This document shows, one piece after another, positions 1-11,620 of a stretch of DNA of 64,000 nt. Every line of letters starts with the position of its first letter. Position 1 is the stretch's first letter. The notes beneath the pieces were generated by a model that searched no databases, was not told where the DNA came from, and saw nothing but the letters and a program-made list of their open reading frames with translations. The position numbers and the translations under genes are program-made. Source of the stretch: Trigonopsis variabilis (taxonomy: Eukaryota > Ascomycota > Trigonopsidomycetes > Trigonopsidales > Trigonopsidaceae); contig PPXM03000002.1 of the NCBI GenBank assembly GCA_003707065.3, positions 1,054,001-1,118,000 of the forward strand, given 5' to 3'.

Positions 1-2227
1 GTTTTACGTGATTTCCCTCAGCTCATCCAGACTATCAAGTATCTGTTAGTCGATGAGTTTCAGGACTGTAATCTGGTTCAAGCAGGATTTGTACAGGATA
101 TGATTGATACGAATCGGTTTGTGACCGTTGTGGGAGATCCCAATCAGTCAATTTATCATTTCAGAGGCGCTGTTCCCAAGATTTTCTACAAATTAATCGA
201 TGATAATCCGGGAAAGGTTGATGTAAAGGAATTGGTTGTCAATTATCGCTCTTCCCAAGATGTCGTCGAGTTATTCCAGTCCCTTCATGGACCTAATAAG
301 AAACGCAACGTTGTTGACATCCCTGAACACTCTACAAAGAAATCTAATGATCACACTTCTCCTCATTTAGTATCATTTGATTTTCATAGCCGGTTTGGCC
401 GCCTCATTAAGCCCAGTCTTCTTAGTTTCTCCTCTCCGATGGACGAGGCCCGATTTGTTGCCGGCGAAATCTCCCGACTGATCAGATCTTCTCAAGGATT
501 GTTCAGCCCCAAAGACTTTGCCATCCTTATTCGGTCCACACGTCCTTTTAGATCTCTGATCGCGACGTATGAAGCGAATCTGCTAAAGAAAGGCATTCCA
601 GTCCATGTAAACAGGCAGACTTCCCTTCTGGAACGAAAAGAGATAAAGACTCTACTCGATTACATGAGAGTCGTATTTCACCCTGGAGACAGATTAGCAT
701 GGAAGCGAGTTATTAATATCCCTAGACGAGGGATCGGGCTTGTATCCGGCGACGCTTTGGAGAATCTGTTCTCAGGTGAAGAAAAGGATATGATTGGTTT
801 GCTATCGGCTTTACTTAGTGACCGTAAATCGGATCTTCCAAAGTCTTTGACTGAAAAATCGATATCAAAACTTGAGGAATTTGTCGAAGGCATCAAGTAC
901 TGTCGAAAAATAGCAATCGACAATCCTGATAATTCCCTAGTCAATGTTGCTGAGGAGGTGCTCGATCGCTTCTCGTTGAAAACATTTTGGGAGGACTCTT
1001 CTCGAGGAGCAGCACCAGACAAGTCAAGTCGAGATGCGGAACAGCGACTGCGAAATATATATCTTTTTGTTGATTCACTTCGTGAGAGACAAAGAGTCTT
1101 ATCTGACAAGCTCGCCAATGGCGAAGAGATCCTCATTGATCTCGAGGGCAATATTATCAAGGACACTGTGGGCCAAATGTATCTGCGGGAGCTCGAACTT
1201 GTTGATAGCGATGACAAAGAAGAAAATGCTGTCACAATAACTACAATGCATAGTGCAAAAGGGCTAGAATGGCCTGTTGTGTTTATCATCGAAGCCAACG
1301 ATGGAGTCATTCCGTCCAGGCGGACGCTCGAGATCATTGAAGTCTTGAAAAGAAGCGCAAAAGGTGACATACGTGACCAGATAGAGCATTTACTCGATGA
1401 AGAACGCAGACTGCTATTCGTGGCCCTGTCAAGAGCCAGGTGTTTTCTTTACGTCTGCTACCGGGACCGCCATATAGATGGAAGCTCATATGCAATGTCT
1501 AGATTTCTCAATTCCGACAAATTCGCATCCCTCTTCTCACAAGATAAATTGCCCACAACAGAGGCATTCGAGGATGCAGCGAGACTTCTTGGACGGGAAG
1601 TGTCCGAACCGCATCCGGACTTTTGTAGGTATTGACCTTTGCATACTGGTTGCTGATTTTAGGGCCGAAGGGAATAGAATGTATGAAGAACCCGGTTTTC
1701 AAAGTGTGGAAGGGAGTGATGGCTCAGACGCCGATGAACCTTGTTCCCAAGACTTCGAGGCCTTTGACCCTGGAAGACCTTTATCCAAACGACAAGACCA
1801 ACATCGATCACCAAAAAAGGAAATTCTCGACGATGACAGCTACGTTTCGTACGATGAATATGACGAGTATGAGGTTGCCGACGCCTTTTTCAAAGCATCT
1901 CAGGCATCTCGTCAGAATCGGCCTCCGAAGACGAAAGCCATGACTAGACTACCTGAATGCAATAAACGAGCGAGAACTTCAAAAAGGACTGATACAAGTA
2001 CACATGTTGATTCATTCTCATCTAAGAAATCTGGACCTGATCAAAATAAGATAGACACGGTAAAGCTAGGAGGGTTTAGAAGCGCTAGGGAACTTCTAGA
2101 TGAAGAGAAGGATTTGGTTCAACCAGTGGCTAAAAAGATCCAGTCTAGTACAAACAAGACTAAGAAACAGAGCAAAGACAAGCCAAAAAATGTACAATTA
2201 TCGACACTATGGGGAAAACGAAAATAG
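1..2227 (+). CDS. srs2: Srs2-type UvrD/Rep superfamily 1 DNA helicase, 5' end cut by the window
   Basis: 3'-5' DNA helicase of the UvrD/Rep family; Srs2 strips Rad51 filaments and restrains recombination (family knowledge). The frame is open from base 1, so the start and Walker A lie outside. Visible motifs in order: LLVDEFQD (II), VGDPNQSIYHFRGA (III), NYRSS (IV), TTMHSAKGLEW (V), EERRLLFVALSRAR (VI). Exons 1..1628 and 1663..2227; the 34-nt intron has a GCTGAT branch site and joins AG|G as Arg. Exon 2 encodes an acidic, then Lys/Ser-rich, probably disordered tail ending QLSTLWGKRK, which loosely recalls a PCNA-binding motif but is not canonical. Another donor at 1625 would give a shorter tail in another frame; I prefer the longer tail, open to 2227. 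Fbh1 is the alternative family member, but its F-box would lie upstream and unseen. The 3' end faces the next gene 75 nt away. Confidence 0.88.
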
Positions 2228-2301
2228 ATTACAATAATTTGGACTTTATGAAGACGTAAAATACACCACATTCCTTTTTCCCTCTAAAGTACAGAAAAGA
2301 C

Positions 2302-2484
2302 TTATACAACCATAGACCCAACCGAATGCAAAAATATAAGAGAAAGTAGGAAAACCAAAACGAATCCGCTCAGAATGGAGAGAGGATTCATGGCAGTCCT
2401 TTTGATTAAGATTCCTAAGCCTAGGCCAGGAGATGAAGGGTCATAAAGTTTCGTAGCCCATCGAGAGGCGTTTAGAGAAGACAT
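2302..2484 (-). CDS. Small putative tail-anchored membrane protein (60 aa)
   Basis: Sixty residues from ATG: a short polar N-terminus, then a hydrophobic span near residues 33-53 (ILSGFVLVFLLSLIFLHSVG) close to the C-terminus, as in tail-anchored ER proteins. The stretch TKLYDPSSPGL followed by one membrane span faintly recalls Sec61-beta/Sbh1 (KLYxDExxGL plus span), but ten extra residues separate the two parts and the usual basic end is missing, so that is only a hint. Its ATG lies 2 nt after the stop of the zinc protein on the same strand (TAATCATG), leaving no room for a promoter outside that gene. It could be a downstream cistron, a gene with a promoter inside the upstream frame, or chance. 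Confidence 0.35.
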   Translation of the reverse strand: MSSLNASRWATKLYDPSSPGLGLGILIKRTAMNPLSILSGFVLVFLLSLIFLHSVGSMVV

Positions 2485-2486
2485 GA

Positions 2487-3311
2487 TTATCGCCCACTTT
2501 CAAGCGAGCGAACGCATTCAAGGCAGACCGTGACTTCTGACTGAAGGGACTCTTCATAAAATGTTCTAGAAACAGAACAATGGTCACAGAAATATCGTCC
2601 ACAATTGGCACAGCTACTTAACTCTGCCACGTTAAGGGCTGCCAGAATACTCTCATTGCTCAGCTTGAAGGACCAGTCGCGCGAGTCATATCCCCGTCGT
2701 TCACACCAATCGCAGTTAAGAATATTGTTCCAGTCGAGACCTTGACTCTGGCCATTAGGAGTCGGCGGCGGCTGGATATATCCATTATTCTCGACGTTAG
2801 TCATGGGAACATCGCCGTGTTGGAGCCGGCGTTGGCCCTCAAACAAAGCTCGACAAGTTTGAGATTGGACATGGGAGTGTAGCGGTTGCTTGGACCGTCG
2901 CTTGACCAACGGACTCGAGTATTGTCGTGTACCCCCAAACGATGCCATTGTGTCATTCTCGGCATAAGTCGATGAACTATGGACCGGCGATAAGCCAGAA
3001 AGATCGGTGCTTGTATCTCTGCCTTTAATGGGGCTAGAAAGAAAGCTTTGTCTCGCTATTTCAGTCGCCGACGCTGGTCGTCCATACCCATCCTGAGGGG
3101 CTTGGCCAGGAGGAAGCTTCGAGGAATACGCTCCGTACGAGCAGTTGAATTGACTTTGACCCATGACAGGGTCATAGCCAATGCCAGCTCCATAGCCGTT
3201 CAGGTTATGTTGAGCCGAGGAGTCAGAGTCGTAATAATCATAACCAAGTAATGAGGGTGGGGGAGAAGCCGAGCGACCTCGTTTGCGAGCTCCAAAAGTG
3301 GATTGGCCCAT
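2487..3311 (-). CDS. FYVE-like cysteine-rich zinc protein, unrecognised (274 aa)
   Basis: I do not recognise the gene. The N-terminal two thirds is low complexity and Ser/Gly/Pro-rich, beginning MGQSTFGARKRGRSASPPPS. The C-terminal ~70 residues carry four Cys pairs: CDWC, 30 residues, CANC, 4 residues, CDHC, 17 residues, CLEC. The core CANCGRYFCDHC matches the spacing of a FYVE/cross-brace zinc fold (CxxCGxxxCxxC), but the basic RRHHC lipid-binding signature of true FYVE domains is missing, so phosphoinositide binding should not be assumed. The start is uncertain: the frame stays open to 3458 with another ATG there (49 more residues), and a possible 28-nt intron lies just upstream. I chose 3311 because the sequence becomes typical protein there. 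Confidence 0.55.
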   Translation of the reverse strand: MGQSTFGARKRGRSASPPPSLLGYDYYDSDSSAQHNLNGYGAGIGYDPVMGQSQFNCSYGAYSSKLPPGQAPQDGYGRPASATEIARQSFLSSPIKGRDTSTDLSGLSPVHSSSTYAENDTMASFGGTRQYSSPLVKRRSKQPLHSHVQSQTCRALFEGQRRLQHGDVPMTNVENNGYIQPPPTPNGQSQGLDWNNILNCDWCERRGYDSRDWSFKLSNESILAALNVAELSSCANCGRYFCDHCSVSRTFYEESLQSEVTVCLECVRSLESGR

Positions 3312-4167
3312 GACGACTCGGGTGGTTCTCGAGTTAGGAAATCGGGGAAGGAGAAATGTCGTGTGCGCGCTTGGGAGATATAGGGTAACGTTGGCGCTTC
3401 TTGTTACACTACACTTGGTTGACGTGATGAGCAACAGCACCCAAGAAAAATTTTCCATACCTAAAAAGGTGAGGACAACATGGGATACCTGCCTCTCGGG
3501 TCAAAGTAAACGCCGACGGTCCGTCCGTGTTTCCAGACGGAACTGAGCCTCGTCTGGCATTATTGCTTGCTCTACCCGCTCGTATTATGAATGACAAGCA
3601 CGGTTGAAGACCCAGTGGTGAAGCCGCGTTTGCTATCTGTCTCATGCTTTATGGAGAGGGTCTATTTATAGATGAACAGAGAACCTGTAAGCGCTTAGAA
3701 CATTATTAATATTAAAATTGCTAGTCACTATACCCCTTCCATCGACACGAGAAAATATACATCCGTATCCTGCTCTTTTTTTTGTTGTTTGACGGTCTTG
3801 AATCATCGAGCACATTCCAAAGCGTTAGGATCGGGAACCATGAAAGCATCGTATAGAGGAGGACGAAGAGGGCAGGGAGTCTGTGAATCAATACTTACAT
3901 GAACGAGTCACCATCATCAAGGCAGCCTCCTTTGCCTTCATCAAACTTAACTACAAATCTCACAGTCGCTTCCATACTTGATGGTCTTCAAGGACTCTCA
4001 TTTCCAGAGACCCAATCGTTGATATCTTAACACCAAAGACTGACGCACGATCGGATTCAGTCAACCGTCCATTAAAATTAAGGTATGGCATAAACACAGA
4101 AAACCTCAAACTAAAAACACACTCTACCTTCATCGTATCGTCTAACTCGCCGCTTGATAGATTATGG
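3312..4167. other. Spacer between zinc-protein gene and sso1
   Basis: Holds the 5' leader of the zinc-protein gene (possible upstream intron ending near 3460) and the 3' end of sso1. I see no gene, tRNA or repeat. Confidence 0.5.
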
Positions 4168-5302
4168 TTAATTGAGATAGTGGGTCAACACTGGAGCCAA
4201 CACGACAACCAGGATGATGATAATAATGATGATGATGGCAACACACCACCACTTCATCTTCCTAGCGCGTCTAGCGTGATCAACAGCCATCTGGGTTTGC
4301 TGCACGCCTTGTTCAATGTCGTTTTGGACTCCGGTTGCGCGCTCGTCAATATGGGCAACGGCCGGCTCCTGTTCAGCGACCATTATTTCCATATCGTGGA
4401 AGAGCTGAGCCAATTCAGCCATAGTTTTCTCAATCTTCTGTAATTCCCGGTGACGGTTTTGGACTTCGGTGAGAGCTGTCCTTGCTTCTCCTCTGCGATT
4501 TGATTGAAGAAGAGCCTGAGAGAAGATCTGTCCTCCTGAGGCATCTTCGATGGCCTCCTGGACTTCAGCGTCGGTAGCATCAGGTCGCACGATCCGATAT
4601 TGCCTTTCAGCGCGTTGGCGATAACGTTGTCGGAACTTGGCCTCGACGCCTTGGTAACGTTGGATGAGATCCATGAATTTCTTTTTGAGATTGCCGGCCT
4701 GAGTCTTTTTGGTGGAATCCCGTTGACTTCTTGACTCAAGGGTCTTGATCCGCTGTTTCAGTTCATCGGATAAAGAAGAAGTTTCGGCCACTAGAGCATC
4801 CATTTGCTTCTCGGTCAGTGCTTCTTGCTCTTCATCGATTTCATTGAGAGAACGAGAATGCAACTCGTCGATGGAAGTGATATTATTATCAAACTGTTCC
4901 AACATTGACTTGATATTGTCGACTTCGTCAAAAAAAGCATTCATATCATTGGGGTTGATATTATTCATTTCAATCGGATTCGCCCCTTGAAGGGAATACG
5001 TGTGGTGATTCACCGAGTTTGTCGTATATGCTTGAGAGGGGGGTTGGACATTTTCAGAGTAAGGATTAGATTCCTCGTAAGGATTAGCTTGGGCATATGG
5101 GCTATCGAGTTAGCAGCGTAAACCTCGGATCGATCCAATCAAAATTTCGGTATGGATAAAGAAAATATTATATAACGCCCCCTAGTCACGCCCGGCCACT
5201 TCAATAGTCTATTCCTGCGCTTCGTTGTGGTTTCTGTGGGCGGGTTCGCGGGATATCACAATAACAAAAGACCGAAAAACAAGAATTCACTTACTTCGAC
5301 AT
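4168..5302 (-). CDS. sso1: Plasma-membrane syntaxin (t-SNARE), Sso1/Psy1-like, 313 aa
   Basis: Qa-SNARE that pairs with Sec9/Snc proteins to fuse exocytic vesicles with the plasma membrane (family knowledge). Exons: 5302..5295 (only 8 nt, ATG TCG AA), a 193-nt intron ending CTAACTCGATAG, then 5101..4168; the join gives MSNPYAQANPY, the typical start of fungal Sso proteins. Residues ~60-185 are the Habc helices (FFDEVDNIKSMLEQFD at the front). The SNARE helix contains LFHDMEIMVAEQEPAV with the zero-layer Gln in EQE. A Lys/Arg patch (RRARKMKWW) precedes a C-terminal anchor that is almost pure Ile/Val. The frame is also open from a GTG at 5013, but that misses the conserved N-terminus. The long intron is exceptional here and may carry regulatory sequence. 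Confidence 0.94.
4213..4239 (-). repeat. ATT/ATC trinucleotide run encoding poly-Ile in the syntaxin anchor
   Basis: On the + strand the run reads GATGATGATAATAATGATG and so on, encoding consecutive Ile residues of the Sso1 transmembrane segment. It is a microsatellite inside a membrane anchor. Confidence 0.7.
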
Positions 5303-6487
5303 TTATTAAACTAGAAGAAGCACAATAACGGAAAACAACAGAGAAAATTGTGTCCAAGCTAGAGTCGGGGACTGGATAAGGAGTGACTGGTTAGTATTTA
5401 CGCTTCCCGGTGGTCTGGCGGGAACTTGTTTCGGCTTGCGTGGCAGTGGTGGCGGATGCGTGGCGGTGCATTCCAGCCGCTCATTCAGATCTATCTTGGG
5501 GTATGAGACAAAATTAGTAAGGAAATAAGTTTATCAATGGGTTATGAAGAGGGATTGAAAGACATAGGAATGCAATGCTCACTCCCTAATAGAACCATTG
5601 TCAATTATACTGAGGCTACTTTGAGTGATGTCGGCTGTTTTGTAGTCCCAATATCTCCATTGATTTTAGAGGTTGGGGTGGAATCAGTCTTTTTTCTTCC
5701 GCAATAAGTAGTTGACCTTGTCATATGTTTAGTATCACAACAAAGTTAGGCAAATCATCGCGGGAAATTCCAATTATGGAAAGACAAATCGATAAAAAAA
5801 ATTCAATAATTAGTTACATGTAACATCTTGGAATGATGAATGAAGGAGAAATCTTTTTTTTCCCTGACCATAGCATACTAGATAATTCATCCGGTCTGAA
5901 ATTTACTCAGCGGCACGAATCCATCCTTCCGGAACAGTAGGGAAGCCTAGCTATCTTTGGTACCAAGATCTACTGTCGTGCTGAAGCTGAGATCTACCGA
6001 AACTGACATGGCAAAAGATAGACGTAGCCAATAGACGTCAGTCAACTGACCAATCTTCAGAATCTCGTCTGGGAATAGTCAAGTCTTAACAAGTTATCAA
6101 TGCTTAGAATGTATTCTCGTAATACAATAACCGAGGAATCAAGTGAGACGTAGTATAATCCTGTTGTCCTGCAACGTCAAGTTGGTTCTACACCGAGAGC
6201 GCAAACAGAAAGACACGTGTGAGCTACTCATGAGTTCAAATGATCTGAACAAGCTTAGTCTCCAAAATCTATTGCCAGAGGTTAAGCATTCAAGCTACCG
6301 AGTCGAATTCTCGACCAACAGGTAGAATTGTGCTAGAAACCTATTCCAGTTTGCCTTTTACACTGTATCTCTACTGTCTTGGTGTTATCAGTTTGATCGA
6401 CCTCTTCGGATGAGGTCATAACCGAATGTCCCAGTTTGGGCATCGGCCCAGTTCTCGTCTGACCTTCTCGATTACCCCTCCTAAATA
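5303..6487. other. Divergent intergenic region sso1 / D-lactate dehydrogenase
   Basis: About 1.2 kb upstream of both flanking genes. A CACGTG core occurs near 6213. I looked for short exons and RNA genes and found nothing I can support; small open frames such as 6143..6325 have no recognisable features. Confidence 0.5.
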
Positions 6488-7724
6488 ATGGCGACGCAGT
6501 TACAGAAAGCTTTTCAGGGTCTAGCAGGGAAAGAGAGAAAGTGAGTGACTAGTTAATTGGTCTGTTGCTGATGACTCTAGCTCTATAGCGGTGTTCTCTA
6601 CCAAGGTATGGTGGTCAGATACAGGACGCCTAATTTAGTAAGAGCTACGATAAGGATCATCTAGGGCCAGAATTCGAAAAGTATGATGTCGCGGTGAAGT
6701 TCTTTAGTGCACCTCTGTCTCCAGAGACGGTCCTCTTGGGCAAGAACTTTCAGGCTGTTTGCGTCTTTGTTAATGACATTGTCGACGCCGAAGTGATTGA
6801 AATCCTGGCGAAGAACGGACTTGAAATCATTCTTCTGCGCTGTGCAGGGTTTAATAATGTTGATTTAAAGGCGGCAGAGCGGTTTGGAGTCAAAATAGCC
6901 CGTGTCCCGGCCTACAGGTAAGAGAATGCTTGGTGACTTGGCCCTAATTCTAGTCCCCATGCTGTCGCTGAATTTGCAGTGTCTACGATGCTTTGTTTGA
7001 ATCGCAAGCTTTATAAATCCTATAATAGAGTCCGAGAAGGTAATTTCTCGCTAGAAGGTCTAACTGGGTTTGACATGTTTGGTAAAACTGTCGGTATAAT
7101 TGGCACTGGTAAAATTGGCTTTTTGACTGGTAAAATCTGTCGTGGGTTTGGCTGCAAGGTCATCTGTTATGACGTCTATCCTAATTATGAACAAGCCAAC
7201 GAATACCAAATGGAATATGTCCCGCTTGACCAGCTGTTTGCCGAAAGCGACATCATTTCACTACATTGTCCCTTATTTCCCGAGACAAAGTATCTCATTA
7301 ACGACAAAACTCTTGCCCAGATGAAGAAAGGAGTAAGGCTTCTTTATGTCACTCTTCCTAACTAGTAGGTCATGCTGATCAATACTTCTCGAGGAGCTTT
7401 GATTGATACCAAAGCGTTAGTTAAAGCTCTAAAGAAAGGCCACGTGGGAATGGTAGCATTAGACGTTTACGAAAATGAACGAGACTTTTTCTTTGAAGAC
7501 TCTAGCGAGACTATCATCCAAGATGACGAACTGATGAGGTAATTACAATCATTTGTTTTTCTTTTTCTAATTCTAGACTGCTAACATTCCCCAACGTCCT
7601 CATCACCGGACATCAAGCTTTCCTGACTAAGGAAGCCCTTGGTAATATTGCTAGTACGACCGCGGAAAACTTTATCAATCTACGTGATGGTAAAGATTGT
7701 CCTAATATTGTCAAGGACAAGTAA
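6488..7724 (+). CDS. NAD-dependent D-lactate dehydrogenase, LdhA type (349 aa, 6 exons)
   Basis: Reduces pyruvate to D-lactate with NADH (family inference). It closely tracks bacterial Ldh[32 protein letters not shown] with the Rossmann loop [32 protein letters not shown] (substrate Arg), [14 protein letters not shown]-like segment (catalytic Glu), and [12 protein letters not shown] (catalytic His). Exons 6488..6540, 6581..6605, 6643..6917, 6954..7332, 7369..7538, 7577..7724; introns 36-40 nt and the sum is in frame. The exon-3 acceptor at 6642 was preferred to one at 6638 because the latter creates a stop. No mitochondrial signal is obvious, so it is probably cytosolic. Bacterial origin followed by intron gain is possible, but similar enzymes occur in other fungi. 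Confidence 0.9.
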
Positions 7725-8045
7725 TCCATGGGTTGGCACATGGGTTGCTCCTTTGAAACCATAGTCGTCTAATTCTGTTACAATCCATTTTTCTGCTCGC
7801 GGATTACGAACAATAAACCGTCAAATGTATCTCTCTTGCCGTAAATCTAAATTTCATCCCGTATTGACTTTCCAATTCTCCTCAAATATCCCTTCTCACG
7901 GGTTATTGCGGGTCGCCGAACCGGAAGGACTAGTGACCAAGGCATCGGATCCCTGTAACGTGAGAACGCTAAGCCTCTGGTCATAGCGGCTCTACGCATT
8001 AGTTCAGGTTCACGGTTCTCTACACATTTTATATGATTTCTCTTA
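7725..8045. other. Spacer between ldh and first DUF726 gene
   Basis: About 320 nt; 3' end of the dehydrogenase gene and promoter of the next gene. No further feature seen. Confidence 0.5.
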
Positions 8046-11000
8046 ATGTCTCAGAACCTGAGTCTGTCTAACACTAATGATTCTTCTCTTGGCACTTCTC
8101 GTCTGGCATCTCTGACAAAGCTGCCTTCCAACGACTCCGAAGAAGACCTCGATGAATTTGGCTTGCCTGTTGCAAAAGCTATAAAGAAACAAGAAGAATT
8201 GAAAAGTATGATGACCAGTGGCATGCAAACATTGCTGACGTTGCAGGTGAAGCAGTGAAGTCTCGTCAACATGAGGGACCAACAGGAGACCGTCCGCAAA
8301 CAAAGGGTGATCCTGAAATAAACTCTGGCAATCTCGATAAGACACACACACGTTCAAGTTCGAGTAATGCAAGCAATCCATTTGTCACTATATCAGACAC
8401 CGTTAAGCGCTCCTCGTCAATCCACCGTCAAAAGGATCATACCCGATCTGCGTCAGAGCAGCGAATTATTCCTGATTTCGAAACTGTAGACGAATCTAAG
8501 CCTGCGCATATTTCTCAATGGTCTCACCAGATCATGGGGCCTCAAGAACAAAATGAAGATGGGGACAAGGGGAAGCCAAGTGACCTAGTGGTGGCTAAAA
8601 CTGATGATGATGAATGGCAAGATATGCCAGTATACGCGGATGAAGATTTATACGATGATGATGGAAACTTGATTGCTAAAGCGGAGTCAGATGAGGAAGA
8701 AGACCAGAGCAAGGTTGACTCCAAACGAGGCGGAGCTAGGACAGGATATACTCGAGTGACAGTGGATGACGATGTTGCGAGTGTTACTAGCATGGACGAG
8801 AAGACAGATTATTTATTTCAAGGCGATGAGCTTGCCCGAAACCCGTTATCTCAAATGCAAGCGACTAAGGACTTGTTGACCGATTCAGAAAAGATTGCTT
8901 ATGTGGGTCTTTGTCGATTGTGTCTATTTGAGATGGCGACTGTACTCGCAAAGAAAGGCCAGACCAAAAAGATTGCCAAAAGGCTTAGCCCTGCAATCAG
9001 TTCGATGGCCATGTGGTCGCAGAAAATGATGATTCGGCTTTACGCCCATATGGACGTCAGCACAGAAGAACAGCTCATGATAGAGCAGTTATCCCAACAC
9101 GGCGTAGAAAGTGCGGACCTTTCTCCCAAGTTGATGAAGATCGTGCAAGTCAAAGTCCAGTATGTCCGCGAAGATGACGAAGGAGAAGGACCGAATTTCA
9201 TTAGAATAACAGACAAGGGATTAGCTGATCCAGAAGCGGATGATAAAACGTTTGCCGATAAGACTGGGGTCCAAGATCCTTCGAAACTGGCTGACTCTGA
9301 TTCTGATCTTCTTGATGTCGATGTTCGTTGGACCTTGCTGTGTGACTTATTTCTGGTTCTTATCGCAGACTCAGTATATGACTCTCGCTCTCGAACACTG
9401 TTAAAAGAGGTTGGGGCCTCGTTGGGAATTCCATGGATTGATATCTGTAAGTTCGAAAAGCGGGTCACAGATGCATTAGAAATAGAGGAAGGAGCTGAGG
9501 AAAATTGGAATGAGTCTGAGTTTATCGAGAGAAGGCGAAAGAGAGCTCTGAAGAAGAAGTATTTGTACATGGGACTGGCGACTGTGGGTGGAGGTTTAAT
9601 CATTGGTCTTTCGGCTGGCCTTTTAGCCCCTGTTATTGGTGCTGGGCTAGCTGCGGGTCTTACTACTATTGGAATTGCAGGAACCTCTGGATTTCTTGCT
9701 GGAGCTGGCGGTACGGCTCTAGTGACCACTACTGGTGTAGCTGTTGGAGCAGGGATAGGATCGCGAGGGATGCAGAAGCGGATGGGCCATGTCAGAACTT
9801 TTGAATTCAGACCCTTACATAATAATAAGCGAGTGAATCTGATCATCACCGTGTCAGGATGGATGGTGGGAAAAGAAGATGATGTTCGACTACCTTACTC
9901 CACTATCGATCCTATAACGGGAGACCTCTATTCCCTATTTTGGGAGCCCGAGATTCTGACGTCCATGGGCCAAACATTCAACATTCTGGCCACAGAGGTT
10001 CTCACGCAGTCCGTGCAGCAAGTTCTTGCCAATACCGTCCTCGTGGCTTTGATGTCGTCGCTCCAATGGCCGTTAATTCTGACCAAGCTAGGCTATCTAA
10101 TTGACAATCCATGGTCTGTGTCTCTAGACCGGGCTTGGGCTGCGGGAAAGATTCTTGCTGATACTCTGCTCAATCGGAATTTGGGCGTCAGACCAGTCAC
10201 TTTGGTCGGTTTTTCGCTGGGCGCTCGTGTCATCCTATCGTGTCTTGTAGAGCTCGCCAAGAAAAATGGCTATGGCTTAGTGGAAAGTGTCTATATCTTT
10301 GGTTCCCCAGTTGTTGTCAAGAAAACTCAGATCACCCTTGCCTCTAGTGTGGTTTCGGGGCGCTTTGTTAATGGCTATTCGCGGAAAGATTGGATTCTTG
10401 GCTACTTGTTCCGTGCTTCCTCTGGAGGCTTGGGAAAGATCGCCGGTCTCGCACCGATTGAAGGAATCGAGGGCATAGAAAATTTTGATAGTACTGATTA
10501 TGTCATTGGTCACATGGGTTACCGAGAAGCCATTCCTAGTCTACTAAAGGCCGTTGGTTGGGAAGTGCTGGATGAAGAGTTTGTGGAGATTGAAGATCCT
10601 GATCCCGAGCAGCATAGAGAGCGTCAGCGGGAACTTTTGAAGGAGTACAATGAGGCGACGAAGAACAATCTCAATGCTGAAGGCACTAGCAAAAAGAAGT
10701 CTTTCTTCGGCTGGATGAAACCGAAGAAGAAGGTCTGGTTTGATATGATTTCGCGTAAACCTTCGGAGGATGGCGATGAAGAGGGACGTGGCTATGGAAG
10801 GCTTGGGGATGACGATGATGAAGCGACAATTGTTAATTCGTCGATAGCGTCGTCAAGGTCTAGCCGTGAAATCGTTCGGGATCCAAACGTGGTCTTTGAT
10901 GTAACGGCTATTGAAAATGAGGTTCGAAAGGCATCGAAGAAAGATATGGAGCTACCTAGAGATGTGGAAGAGCTTCCGAGTGTTTATTCTTCTGGACCTG

Positions 11001-11620
11001 TGTTTCCACAGTGGGAGCGTCATAAATGGCATCACCCTAAAGATGAAGTGATAGAGATGGTATTTAGTGACGATATAGATGATTTGGATCCTTTTGCTGA
11101 TGATAGCATTGAGCGGACAGGCCAGAAACTCAAGGGACCTGTGGCGAGACGGGTGGTTCTACCCAATCCTCAAGCACCGGCCAGTAAGCTTCTCCCGATT
11201 GCAAAGGAATCTCACCAGTATAAAGTAAGGGATGATTTGAGCATGTTCGAGACGGATGATCATTATCTTCTCGAGAATGACCTTGGCTCTTTAGCTGCTC
11301 CTCCTCGTCCGGCTTATTTCTCAGAAGCGGCTACGGTTGGATTTGAACGAGAAAAGTACGTGCCAACAGTTCTCGAAGAGTCTGAATATAAGCCTGATGC
11401 TCCCACCGAATGGAAAGGCTACGAAGAAGAACACAATCATGCCGATCAGATTGCCGATGCTGATGAGGGCCACCAAGCTAAGGAGACCGACGATGGCCAC
11501 AAAGCATCTGAAGCGCAAGACGAGCCCACTCAACCACGGGCCGATCCTGAATCGAAATCATCCGATCCAGAGAGTCCGCCATCGTCAAAAGAGTCTAAGA
11601 TCACTATGTCATTTGAATGA
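8046..11620 (+). CDS. DUF726 (Mil1/TMCO4-like) membrane alpha/beta hydrolase, 1177 aa
   Basis: Member of the DUF726 family (yeast Mil1/YFL034W, animal TMCO4), predicted alpha/beta hydrolases whose substrate is unsettled. Exons 8046..8205 and 8247..11620; the 41-nt intron (GCTGAC branch) gives KSEAVKSRQ. Layout: disordered acidic N-terminus (~1-240); helical region; a Gly/Ala-rich membrane hairpin near residues 493-560 (GLATVGGGLIIGLSAGLLAP); then the hydrolase fold. Candidate triad: Ser710 in GFSLGAR, Asp768 in SRKDWILGYLFR, His809 in IGHMGYR. The last ~300 residues are charged and disordered, longer than in the neighbour. The downstream gene is a paralogue on the same strand (~190 nt spacing), so a tandem duplication is likely. 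No tail domain was recognised. Confidence 0.92.

Noticed and set aside
678-1370. 230-codon minus-strand open frame
   Set aside because: It lies fully inside the Srs2 helicase coding sequence and has low-complexity Ser-rich content; antisense shadow.
1632-1943. Alternative exon 2 frame for the helicase
   Set aside because: Possible with a donor at 1625, but it is shorter and closes early; the frame open to 2227 with a donor at 1629 is better.
9040-9849. 269-codon minus-strand frame
   Set aside because: Antisense of the DUF726 gene, Pro/Ala-rich because of the Gly-rich membrane region.
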